Shown: one piece after another, positions 43,961 through 55,641 of the stretch | Numbering within the stretch: position 1 is the stretch's first letter | How the letters are laid out: every line of letters starts with the position of its first letter | Origin: Daphnia carinata | Taxonomy: Eukaryota; Arthropoda; Branchiopoda; Diplostraca; Daphniidae | Reading direction: 5' to 3' | Length of the DNA: 64,000 nucleotides | Assembly: GCF_022539665.2 (NCBI RefSeq) | Contig: NC_081334.1 | Span: forward strand, 7,596,424-7,660,423 | Program-made: the position numbers and the translations under genes | Notes under the pieces: generated by a model | Seen by the model: the letters and a program-made list of their open reading frames with translations, nothing else | Told to the model about the DNA's origin: nothing | Database searches by the model: none

Positions 43961-45492
43961 TTTTTCATCTCATAAAAAATACAAAGTCAACTTTCGTGGT
44001 TATAGTTTTTTTCGAATATAAAGCACATAGTTTAGGTTTAGGAAAAATACAAAATTGGTGGAAAAGTCGTGCTAAAAACGTGTCTACGTTAGAGTCGTTG
44101 GTGGGCTACGGCCTATAAGAGACGCTGATTTGTGTAGTCTGTATTGGCTCCTTGTCTCGTTACCCGCTAGATGTCACTACAGCTGTGGTGGGTTAGCGCT
44201 CGGAAAAAGCGGAATACCTGAAAGCAATAGCAAATAACTTTAACACTAGTTTTAACTTAGAAATAGAGTATGCAAATGTACCACAAGTAGAGAGTTGATG
44301 ATGTAGCTGGGTTGCATGGTTGAGCTAGTAATAACATGTGGGTGAGGGTACTAAAAAGGGCACTAAACAATTGCCATAGTTTGAATTAGACTAGTACAAA
44401 AAAAAAAAATGTTAACAAAAGAGATAAATTAATGATGAACAGGGTTCTCACGATTGTGGTTGCTGATTTGGACTGTGGAGCCCATATACTATACCCATTG
44501 CTAATCCATGCCTATAGTAATGCTGCACACAGTAGGACAAGTAGAAGGCTAAAAAAAAAATAATTTGAAAACAGAACAGAAAAAAGATTTTCCACTTGTC
44601 AAAGGTGACCATGCCGCCTTCTTCTTTTTTTTTTCCTAATGAATAAAAAGAATGAAACGGTTTTTAAATGCATTGTTCATTTGTTCTCCTCCTCTGTTCA
44701 TACTTATACGTAGGCCTTTCCCTCTCGTCCGGAGATTTTTAGTTCATGTTTCAATGCTGATGGATCTTTTGAAACAGATTTGTATTGCTACCGAAAAAAA
44801 AAAAAAATGGAGGAGGAGGTGGTGGTGAGTCCTCTGTGGGAGGAGAACGGATAATCGAGTGCCTCCTCCCTCCAATTCGTCCGATTCGATACGCTTGTTG
44901 TGGAAACTCCACCAGCCTACGTCGAACGTACGGAAGTCTTCACCAATCTCCGGAAGTGGACTGTTTGAATTTTTAACAACCACAAAAATTTACACGTTCA
45001 CCTTAAAACAAAAGATATAAGACTATTATTTAGAATGAACACCCAACTCAATGATCTGAAAAATCCATTAAACAATTCAACAACGTACATCAGCATAAAC
45101 AGGACGTAATAGACGCATTACCAATCAGAAAAGAAGAGGGGAATCAAATTGTATCACATCTTTTCTTTTGTCTGCGTTCACCCAACGTGAATTCGACCGA
45201 ATCAAACTCACAATAATCGAAATGCTTCCCAGCTTCTAAAGCGCACAAAAGGTGGTGGGATGCAACGGTTTTTTTTATTGGCTGCGATATACAGATAGAT
45301 TTGCATCGACGGGTAATCCGCTCAAACAAGGGTTCATTTTCATCAACAAAAATCGGCCTGTGCATAGAATACCTACACAATTTGCTAGTAGCATATAATT
45401 GACCCAGGAGATTCTCAGACCATACGATACAACACACCGAAGCATAGAAAAAAAAATTGAAATGAAAAGAAATTTTTTAAAAACGGCCTTAC
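43961..45492. other. Gene-poor region after the palindromic array
   Basis: No gene is supported. The small frames around 44744-44983 have a Phe run from poly(A) and no splice context. A minus-strand AATAAAA near 45273-45279 could be the poly(A) signal of a transcript using the candidate exon at 45493-45607. Confidence 0.4.
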
Positions 45493-45607
45493 TTGGAGCT
45501 GTTAGTGAAGCTGAGCCTGAGTGATTGACGGAGCAAATTGGTCCAGCAATTTGCCGACTGTTGAGCAAAGAGAAGCTGGGCGCTTGATGAAGAGGGGGCG
45601 CGGCATG
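45493..45607 (-). other. Candidate orphan exon downstream of tll
   Basis: On the minus strand a strong acceptor (TTCTTCTTTTCAG) precedes 115 bases that end at the donor CTCCAA|GTAAGG. The exon opens with ATG almost at once and encodes 34 residues (MPRPLFIKRPASLCSTVGKL, continuing) before TAA. It could be part of an alternative tll 3' end, a non-coding RNA, or a small gene. No family match is evident. Confidence 0.3.
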
Positions 45608-46653
45608 CTGAAAAGAAGAACATTTGTCAAAGCTATCTCTCTCTTGTTCTCATCTCTCTCTCTCTCCATTATCTAGGCCTCAAACGACACACACACACAA
45701 AAAAAATAGAAGGGGGGTGTGGATGGGCTTGAAATACACAAAGAGAGAGTAGGAAGTATTTAGGAAGCTCAACACCTTGTTCCAGAAATTAAAAGAAAAA
45801 AAAATGATGTAGGCTTCCATGTTCCCAGCAGCAATGAACCCGTGTGTTGCTGATTTTTAAGCCTTGTTTGATGCCTGTCAAACCCCTTCCTTCGTTCTCA
45901 ACATCCTCTTCAGCATCCTCCTCTCTTCTTTTTTTTTTTTAGAACTGTACCTATTATTTTGTTCACTTCATCTCACGTCCCATCTCATTATCGATCAACA
46001 TCGGGTTTTGCGTTATGATACAACTGGATGGCGGTTGTATTTGTGAGTGGGGTTAGCCGTGAAAATGCTACGAGTGTTTGGATCTTCACCGGCTGACCCG
46101 GCTCCCACACGTTCTATTGTAACGAAGAGGCTTGTTTGATAGACAGTTGGTTGATCAACCACCACATCATGGGGGAGTGACGAAAGGTATAAAGGCCATT
46201 CAATTCAATCTGGAAGAGTTTTTTGGGTGAATAAACAAACTGAGAGTCCATTTGCGGTTCGGGGTCAGTTAGTAGGGTGTAGGGGGGGGGGGGGGGAGCG
46301 GGGGGGAGGTTAATAAAAAAAAAACACGACATATGGTGGTGTTTGTTTTTTTCTTTCTTTCTGGTTCTTCTTGGTAAATAACGTGGGGTGCGCACTTTTA
46401 ATTGAATAACTTGTATTGAGAGTTTAAAAAAAAAAAATAAGAAACAATCGACACATTACAACTGAAAGGAAAATGCTGGACGATATCGTTTTAAAACATT
46501 ACACGGTAATATTTCTTAAGCTATTGTTATTTTCACGTTAATGGAACGTTATACTGTACAATTTTGTACACCAAGGCAGTAATTCGATGATTCATTCCCC
46601 ACACGTCGCTTCAAAAAACAAACAAACAAACAAACAAATGAAGACAATTCGTC
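45608..46653. other. Region 3' of tll
   Basis: No coding gene is supported; this probably includes the tll 3' UTR. A 15-base poly(G) is at 46282-46296. The 93-codon minus frame at 46114-46395 owes its Pro run to that tract. Confidence 0.45.
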
Positions 46654-48923
46654 TTACAAATCGCCAGACTTGTACATGTCGCTGATGATGCGTTCGATGG
46701 GGATGTTGCCGATTGTCTTGCGGAAAAAGAGCTCTTCGATAGTCGACGGAGCGATGGCACGCAGGGCAGGCAACAGGAGCAAAAGGCGGCCGAAGCGGAG
46801 TGGCTGGTTGGGGTAGGCCGTCGAGACGTAGCGGCTGAGCGTCAGCTGCGCCTGATCTTGCAAGTTGATAGCAGACGGAATGTCGCGTAATCCAGCAGCT
46901 GTTTTTTTGTTTAAAATAATAATAATTCAATGAGTACCAAGAATTCGAATGGTTTCAAAAGATTTCTCAACAACTTACAGGTTTTGAAAAGAATGACGGC
47001 GCGGAGGCAGGCGTACTCCGTTGGGTCGACGTTCATTTGCTTGAATTTGGCGACCGTTTCTTGGAAAGCTTTGATTTCGCTCAGTAGGCCTAATTGACGT
47101 TCGGTGCTGACGGCAGTCGGGCAAGGCATACCGGCCATACCGAAAGGTGAGCTGCTTAGGCCTAGAGCCGTCATCAAAGTACCAGCTTCGATGGGTAGCG
47201 TGAATTGAGCGGCACCGAGGACGAAGAGCTCGCGCCAGCTTTCTTCCAACAAGATGATCTGATCGCGAGAAGGCAACGTGGTGAAAGCGGGAACACTCTT
47301 GGCCCATCGGACGTTCATAAACAGCAAACGGGCAGCCGATTCGCAAATTGTTTCAGGGCTGAAGCTCCACGGCATCATGGCTGCTGCTGCCGCTGGAAGG
47401 GCATTGAACATTTCATGGGGATACTATTTGTCAAAAGAAAAGAGAAAATACAAGTCGTTAAATTAATGGCCATTACTTAAAATCCAACAAAGATTTCCAA
47501 TTCTTGAAAGAAAAAAAAATGCAGCTCATTAGCAGAGCAAAATAGCAAAGGAAAAATGTGGACTTTGGTGCGACTTCAATTAGATAAGCCTACTATGAGA
47601 TTAAATGAAACCAAGGAAAGAAAAAGGAACTGTGTGGTGACTTTGTGACCTCAGGTGAGGTCAAATTCCCCAACGACCTTGCGTCAGGTAAGAGTCACCA
47701 AGTATTTTTTTTTTTTTTTTTTCTCATTTTCTTTTTCTTCTCACCCTACCCCTTACACCAAATGTAAATGTCCTTTCTTTCTTTCCTTTTTTTTTTTTTT
47801 TTTTGGATCTCCTCTACCTTCATAATCCAATCCCCACAGTTAATTCTATTTTCCCAAGAAAAAAATTGAACTTGGATATCTATATATCCTTGACGTAGAT
47901 TGGCCTTTACCTTGGGCTGAGGAGCGCACAAGAGGTTCATAGGCCGTGCGTGATGAGACAAGAGGGACATGGACATCCGTTCGGCCAGGCTCAAGTGTTG
48001 CGAAAGATGATGATCGGCCGTTGGGCAGTTGAGCAAACTGGACGGAGGCGATGACGAAACGCTGAGCACCGTGTTGCTGGTCGGCGTCGACGTGGCCGGC
48101 GGAGAGAAAGCGCCCATCTGTTGCGGACGGAACATTGGAATGGCGGTGGAAGAGGGCGGTGTCGTCATTCCCGACGGCATCAACGGACTGGCACGTCCGG
48201 TCGATGGTGGTGGACTGTCGGCGTCGGCCGATCCGCCATTTTCCGGCGACGAAGAGGTCGATCCTTTCATCGAATAGAACATCGACATTTGACGACGCAA
48301 CGTAGAGTTTCTCGGCCCGCGTTCGTGTTGAACAGCTAATGAAAAAAAAAAAAAACAGTAGAACAATTCGTTAGTTTGATGGCATTGGAATTTTAAAAAT
48401 AAATAAATAAATAAATAAATGCGTACCATCTTTGTTCATGCCAACTTCGACGCATTTGCGAAGACGGCAAGCGCGGCATTGGTTGCGATGAGTCTTGTCC
48501 ACCAGACAAGCTCCTTCACTCTTGGCCTTGCAGATGTACTGGCGATTACGGCGAATCGAACGCTATAATACGAAGAGAAAAGAGTCAGATCCCAGTTGTT
48601 CCATTGAAAATCAAAGATAAGTGAAAACAACAAGAAGAGCGCTGGAGAACGAGTCAATTTCTGCGAATAGGTTGTTACCTTGAAGAATCCAGCGCATCCG
48701 TCGCAAGCGAAGATGCCGTAGTGTTTGCCGGACGAATGATCCTGACACACACGGCACGGAATATCGTACAAGATTCGACCTGAAAAAAGAGTAAGACGCA
48801 TATCGTTTCATAGTTTCTTTTGATTGGAGAGATATGTCACAGTTTCAACTTACTGGATGGCGTGGAATTGGAGCTGCTCTTTTTGCTGAGACGAAGATCC
48901 ATGTCGACTGGTGAGGACTTCAT
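46654..48923 (-). CDS. tll: Tailless nuclear receptor (NR2E group)
   Basis: An orphan nuclear receptor that acts mainly as a transcriptional repressor in terminal patterning, brain and eye development in arthropods. Exons are 48923-48854, 48779-48679, 48562-48427, 48335-47911, 47423-46979 and 46898-46654, all phase-consistent, giving 473 residues. The DNA-binding domain starts near residue 25: [29 protein letters not shown] (P-box), [40 protein letters not shown]. It ends with the tailless-specific extension [20 protein letters not shown]. The CQD and CAGFF variants match Drosophila tailless rather than vertebrate TLX (CGD, CSGFF). A Ser/Pro-rich hinge comes from exon 4. The ligand-binding domain occupies residues about 245-473 ([60 protein letters not shown]), and the C-terminus is [10 protein letters not shown]. 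The intron 47424-47910 carries only low-complexity DNA. Confidence 0.96.
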
Positions 48924-50181
48924 TGGTGCAGAACTTCACGAGCGCAAAAACAACGGAAGGGCAAAAAAACAAAAAAAAACAAAATGGAAGCAAACAAAAA
49001 TCCGCAACGGTTGGTGATTGGGAGGAGGTTACTACTCTCCGAGTCCGGACGAGTCGCAATGGTCGGACTGAAGGGAGAAGCGCACACTAGACCTGACTCG
49101 CTGAGCAGATGGCTAGCAACTGTTGAAAAGTGCACCGAGATTTGGGCTTTTGACGTCGGCCCGTCAAGTCAGCCAGGATAGGGTGAGGGTAGGATACACA
49201 CACACACACACAAAAAAAAAAATCAAAAGGGATGGGTGTAGTACAGTATGGAATTGTAAGGGGGGGGGGTTACCAAGGGTGGCGGAGTTGGAACGGAGGG
49301 TTGGGGGGTGACCTTTGATCCGCCCAGTCAAGCCAAAGGGCCTCTACCTTTGGCCATGCGGCCTTACTCTCTGCCCGCCCTCTCTCCCATCCTCTTTCGA
49401 CTAGGAGGACAAATCAGAGGACAAATCCCTTTGGCTCCGTTAGTCCCATCCAGCAAGTCATCCGCTCCATTTTTCTTTTCTTTTACTTTCTTGGCCATCC
49501 ATAGACTCCGCTTTTTTTTGTTTGGCTGCAATGGAACAAAAACAACAAGGCATTTCTGCTCTTTGCCGTTCGCGAATTTCGAAAAAAGAAAAGAACCCCT
49601 CCAGCTTTTCTGCAAAATCAAGTCACCTCCTTCCAGGAAACTGGAACGACTTGTGTGCCCGCCCTCTTTGATCGAGTCAAACAATCCGTTTTGTTTTTCG
49701 TTTTCCTTCCGAAATTGCTAATGTATAAGGTCGCCACTTGATTAATCTGTTGACGTGGCTTCTCTTCAATCACATTCTTTTCTCGTTCTCAACGGATGAT
49801 TGATAGCACGCAAAACTAATTACCCTATCTCTGTAATAAGCTGCGAAGGTTATAGCGATAATTCATTACCCCCCCGCCAGTTTTTTTTTTTTTTGTTTGC
49901 CATTTTTGCTCGTACTTTTCTGATTCTTTCTCACAACAGCAACGGCAAATTGAGGGCAGAACATTATATTTGCTTGATTCGTAAAAAAAAAAAAAAAAAA
50001 AAAAAAAAGAACATAACACATCAGTTGATGTGTAAACGCCCTTCTCCCCAGCGTGTCATTGGAGCCGGCTTTTGTAACCGACTTGTTGCTCCGGCACAAC
50101 TACAAAAGGCACATAGTCGCCTGCTGCACATCAAAAACTGGGGGTCCCCAGTCTGAAAAGAAAGAAAAAGAACTCGGGTGA

Positions 50182-50228
50182 ATATATATATATATATATA
50201 AAAACTATACAGTATATATATATATATA
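50182..50228. repeat. (TA)n microsatellite, two blocks
   Basis: Pure AT alternation at 50182-50200 and again at 50213-50228, separated by a short A-rich spacer. Confidence 0.95.
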
Positions 50229-50418
50229 AATAGAAAAAAGATTTAGAGCAACGATTTGCTTATGGCGAGCTGACTCTCCTATTGGTTAGAGGCTTTTGCC
50301 CTGTGCTCTTTTCTATATGTATACCCTGCGTTGCAGGGTTGTTCCCATTCTGCGCGCAGCTCAAATGTAAGTAGCTTTGCCGGCCAAAAAGCTATAGGCC
50401 AGCTCCGCCTCCTTTTGC

Positions 50419-50446
50419 TCCTCTCTCTCTCTCTCTCTCTCTCTCT
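50419..50446. repeat. (CT)n microsatellite
   Basis: Uninterrupted CT alternation of about 28 bases. In arthropods such GA/CT tracts can recruit GAGA-factor-like proteins; that use here is inference. Confidence 0.95.
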
Positions 50447-53259
50447 GCGGATGGCCATATGCATCCCACCTCCCCCTTCCTCGTAGTAACTTACGCAGCG
50501 ATATGGCTGGAACAAACTGCGTGATTGTTCAGTATCTGCGTGTGCACCGTCGAAAATCCCATAGCGAAATTGCAAAGGGGGGGGGGGGAGACGTTCTCTT
50601 ATGTGTGTCTTTTCTTTTCTTTGGCATTGAACAGCACATAACTCGATGGATCGGATCCAATTTCCAACATGTTCCATGCACTAATACAGTTCCTCTTCTT
50701 TTATTCTCCCTTCCGTATTATGAGTTACTTAGATGGCACATACTGATGTTCGATCCTCATGCAGAAATGGGGGGAGGGGGGTTAGAGGGGGGGGGGGACC
50801 CATAAAATGTCATACCCGTCCAATAGATGCGCAATCCTTTTTGGCTCGCTGGATGATTTCTTTTTTCTAGGACGCTAATCATCTCAGTTCGTTGAGCTCT
50901 TCGGGGAAATGATGTCATCCAGCTTTGCGTTTTATATCGTTTTTCTTTTCTTTTCTGACGTGTACGTGTGAAAACAGTTGGCAGTTTGCGTGTTTGATTA
51001 GAAGTAAAAAAAAAAAAAAGGATAGATATACAGTACATCCCAGTGACAAAGGTTTAATAGACAGCAAACAGCCGATGTATTAATCTTCTTATAGCGCGGA
51101 TTAACTACGGCAGTCACAGCTTTTTATCTAACGCCCCCACCCCCCGTTCCAGCCAGAAGGGTTTGGCTCGGATGGGGGAAAGTTGAACGCGCGTATGGAA
51201 AAAAAAAAAAATAAAATCTGGCCGTTATTTTTTGAATGGGCGAGAGTATCAGGTGCGCTAGATCAAGAGGGTCATGCACACCGGTGATTACGTGAAATCG
51301 TATAGAAATTACCGTCGAGTTTGTGAACAAAAAAACGATGACGACGAAGGGAGAGACACTGATAGTAAAAAAAAAGGGGGATCCATAGAAGTGACCCACG
51401 ATAGTTTTGAAAGCTTGAAAAAAAAAAAAAATTAGTGGGGGAGAGAGGGGGAAGAGTGAGAGAGAGAGGTGAACTATGATGACTGACCGGTGCTAAATAA
51501 ATGGTAGGTTTTTGTTTCATATTGCTTATGCATCGTGATGATACGGAAGGAAGAAGGGGGGAGAGGAAGAACAACACGTACACACACACACACAGTATTC
51601 TTTTTTTTTTTTTTTTTTATTCTTTCCCCCCTTGTGTTTGGCCTGATGGCTCTCGCCCTCTGCCCGGAAGTTGACCTTTTGATTTCCGGTAGCGCGTCAG
51701 TTGGCGGCCGGGCGCGTGGCACGGCTACAACAAAACGTTAACGTATATAGAGAAAACTATCCGATGTTTTGTGTCCCAAAATGAACAGCACAGAAGACAC
51801 AACTTTTACGTTCTATAACGTAACCCCCCCCCCCCTCTTTCTCTTTATTTTGCTTAACGGAAATGAATCAAAAGCCTTCGAGACGCACAGGTGACCCTAC
51901 TTCATCCATTTGACTACTTGTGCCGTGACACTATTAACAAAACAAAAATGAGGGGGAAACCGCTGGGTTAAGTGCTGACCGACCGTTGCGTGTCAGATGG
52001 GGTTTGATCTTTGTATACTTCTGGTGGTTAGTTCCGGAGACGTGGACGATGGCATAGAACTCGCTCGTGCCAATTTCACAGTCAAGCGCTTCCTCCTTTT
52101 TTTTTTTTTTTTTTTTCTTCCTTCCTTCCTTCCTTCCGATTTTAAAGGGGATGTCAGCCATTTTTTTAGCCGGAAGTGCAGAGACTGATAGCGCACCTGT
52201 TCTTGAACTGAAAAAAAAAAGAAAAGAAACGATAACAAAAGCAGATTGACCCGTAGACGCGCGTGTGTGGAGATTCATTTTAGATTTTGTTGTGTTATTT
52301 TTTTTTTGTTTATAACAAGGCGAGGGTTAGAGAAAGGGGAGACGCCGTCTGTTTCATCACATAACACTTGTATAGTCACTGTATCCGGTTATGATGAACG
52401 CGTAACACGGCGGGGGGGGGGGGGGGGGATCAAATGTTTCCTTATAGAGGTTAACTCTAATTTTTTAAAAGGCTTCATCTACTTTTCTTTATTTTTTTTT
52501 TTTTTTAAACTTTAGTCTTCTTTATCTGGGTGTTCTTTACAAATGATCGCTATTTGCAGATAGACCTGTGAGCTGCAGAACCGGTCGTTAGTATACATCC
52601 CTTTTAATTTGCTGTTTTTTTTTCCTCCTCGTAAAAAGTAATGAGAAACAGAGAAAAACAAAAGAAAAAAAAAAGGATTGAGATTTTCGATTTTTTCCCT
52701 TTTTTTTTTCTCATCTTTTTCGGTGTGCAAAAAGGAAGGAAAGATCAAGATCGCAGAGAAAAAAGATTTAAAAAAAAAAAAAAAGGAAAGACGGGGGTGA
52801 GAGAGGGAGAATAAGAACAAATCGGGTTCGACACATCGTTATTCCTTATAGACATACACCGACATTCACTAAATTAAAGCAAAGGAAAAACTAATATTAA
52901 TCACGCATTTGTTTCTTAAATGAGTTTAGTAGTTAAAAAAATGAATCTCATCGCTGTTTTGGGCGGCCATCGGAAATAACAATAAAGTAAATGACCGAAA
53001 GGTCGACATAATTATATGCACTGGTTGGAGTAAAAACGCTATACATTTCCCCTTCTTTTTTTTTTTTAGGAGGATCGATGCGGTTATTGTATAATGTGGC
53101 GCGTGTCTACGTGGCCGGAGCAGCTGGATCATTACGATGATGTTCTATATGCACCAGTTTGTCACAGCACATCGGGCCGCCTTTTGTGTTAGAATGAAGG
53201 CCCACCACTGCACTAGACCTGCACAGCGTTGTTACCTCAATCACGACAAGCGATGTGAG

Positions 53260-53281
53260 ACACACACACACACACACACAC
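53260..53281. repeat. (CA)n microsatellite
   Basis: Uninterrupted CA alternation of about 22 bases; a second, slightly broken CA tract lies at about 53618-53647. Confidence 0.95.
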
Positions 53282-54085
53282 GTCAAACAAAATAGAAGAG
53301 CCACAGAGAAGCAGCTGGTGTGTGTTTTTCAGAGGGCACAAAAATGTAAAAAAAAAAAATTCTATCTGTTATTTTCGTTTTTTTTTTCCTATAACATCCG
53401 TAGGCCGTCACATCTGTGTTAAGGTTTATAAGCAAAAAAAAAAAAAAAAAAAAACGACAATAACTCGTTCTGAAAAAAAAAAAAAAAAAAAATTCCAAAG
53501 TGGATTCGCAAGAGGATCTTATTATTCTTTTCTATTTTTTTGGAGGAGGGTGTAAGGGGGTCGACATTCTCCGCCAGTATTATCGAGTAGTCTTCTGTGT
53601 TGACATAGAAACTCAACACACACGCACGCACACACACACACACACACAAAAAAAAAGAGAGGTTCAAATGTCGAATAAAATATTGGGAGTTTTGCTCCAA
53701 AAAGTGGTGACACGTCAATCATCTTCACGTGTAAAAAAGAAAAATGAACACGAATGGAATGAAAAATACAAAAGACAGTAGTTAAAAAAAAAAAAAAAAA
53801 AAGAAAAGAAAGGCTTGTTTCACGCGTGATCACACGTTTTGCACTAAAAAATGTTGAGCCAAAAAACATTCTTGGACGGATTAAAGATAAGTGGGACCTT
53901 TTCCCAGCCCCGTTCGGCATCGCATGTACACAATCTAGTACACTCCTATTTCTCATCTGATAAGAAACACACGTATTTGTCATTGGGAAAAAAAAAAATT
54001 CGAGTGGGACATGGAGGAGGACAAGAGAATTTGTCAACGTGAGATTTTCCCTATATACTCTTATCATTATTTATTTTTCCCAATA

Positions 54086-54118
<33 letters not shown>

Positions 54119-55616
54119 TGTTAGTCTGACCCATGCTGCGTTTTTTTTTTTATTCCTCCGCGCTCATGGATGTTGGCCATCAAGGATTTGGATCGCACGG
54201 CCATCAAGGCGAAAAACACAGTATATACCGGTAGTATATAGTGGATCCTCATCTATTGTGGATCCTACGTACCTTCACTATGCGCTTATAAAGAGTAGTA
54301 ACAAAACACCCACAGTTTAAAAAAAAAAAAAAAAAAAAAAGGAGCCCTTTTTTTTGTGTGTGTGAATATCTTCAATGTGCGTTGAAGAAAAGAATTGGGA
54401 GAATAAAAAAAAATGGGCTAAGAAGAGATAGGAGAAGAAAACAGAATACAAAAGAGAGAAGAAAAAAAAAAAAAAAGGGTTTGGGTCTATAATTTGCCGC
54501 CTTGTTGGGTTTACTAGATGCCGCTTGGATTAACCCGTTCACACACAGACTGAAAAAAAAAAAAAAAAAAAAAAGAATGCAAAATGAAAAAAAAAAAAAA
54601 AAAAGAGAATTCAAAATTTAAAGCCCCGGGATTTTGAATAGCGTATAAGAAGAACGGTAAATACACCTTTCTGATTATCGCCGACGATATCAACAACGAC
54701 AGCATACATCCACAGTGTAGGCCTACATACACGCGAGAGCCTTTTGTTCCAATGTGGGACATACCTGATGGTTATTCGATCGTAACAATGCACCGCGAGT
54801 AAAAATTTAAATAGCAAATCGTAAAAAAAACAAACAAGGCAGATGCTCCGTGCATCTCTTTATGCCTACCTCGAACATGATTCATTGTACACATGCGCTT
54901 CACGTACGAGAAAGATCTGGTTACATTCGTTCGTTAATAAGCTACGTGAAAACATATTAAACCAATCAATCACGAAAGGCCAATCGAAGGGGTTTGAAGT
55001 CCCCGCTTTTGGTCTATTGTTTGTGGGCTGAGAAGATTAAGAAGAAGAAAAAAAAAAGCGGAACTACTTCTTTCTTTCTTTCTTTAAAAAAAAAAAAAAA
55101 AAGTGTTCTGTACATACCTATATATACTACCGGTCAAAGCAATTGTTAATAGTACTTAGCCTCCTAAACAGCATTCAAAAATACAAATGATGAGAAAGAG
55201 ACGAGTACAAGGTTCCCTACAATCGGCCAGCAGGCCCGTACAGTACTACACTTTTCTATAGCCAAAAAAAGAAAAGAAAGGATCCTCTTCAAACAAACTG
55301 TCAAGTATATAGATTCGTACCCATGGCCGGGCAGAATGGGAATCGAGAAACGAGTTCATCACTACACATCGGAGAGCCGCGCTAGCCTTTGAGGGCATTT
55401 TGGTAAGGAAATCTGTTCAAGAATAGAGGCGGAGAATTTCAGTTTCCTTAACTCGTTTCTTTTATTATTTCCCTTTCTTTTGATGGGGTAGATGAGCCGT
55501 CCAATCGCTGATCTCTTTTTTTTTCCCAACTAGTACAATGCCGGTGTGTAGACACGTATAGAAGAGGAGGGAATAATAATAACGAGTCCCCACAGCACCA
55601 CCAAAAAAAGAAGAAT

Positions 55617-55641
55617 TGTGTGTGTGTGTGTGTGTGTGTGT
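55617..55641. repeat. (TG)n microsatellite
   Basis: Uninterrupted TG alternation of about 25 bases. Confidence 0.95.

Noticed and set aside
46114-46395. 93-codon minus-strand frame with a Pro run
   Set aside because: The Pro run is the complement of the poly(G) at 46282-46296; no family or splice support.
53522-54067. 181-codon minus-strand frame upstream of tll
   Set aside because: Its length comes from poly(A) and CA tracts (Phe and Cys/Val runs); nothing else in it looks coding.
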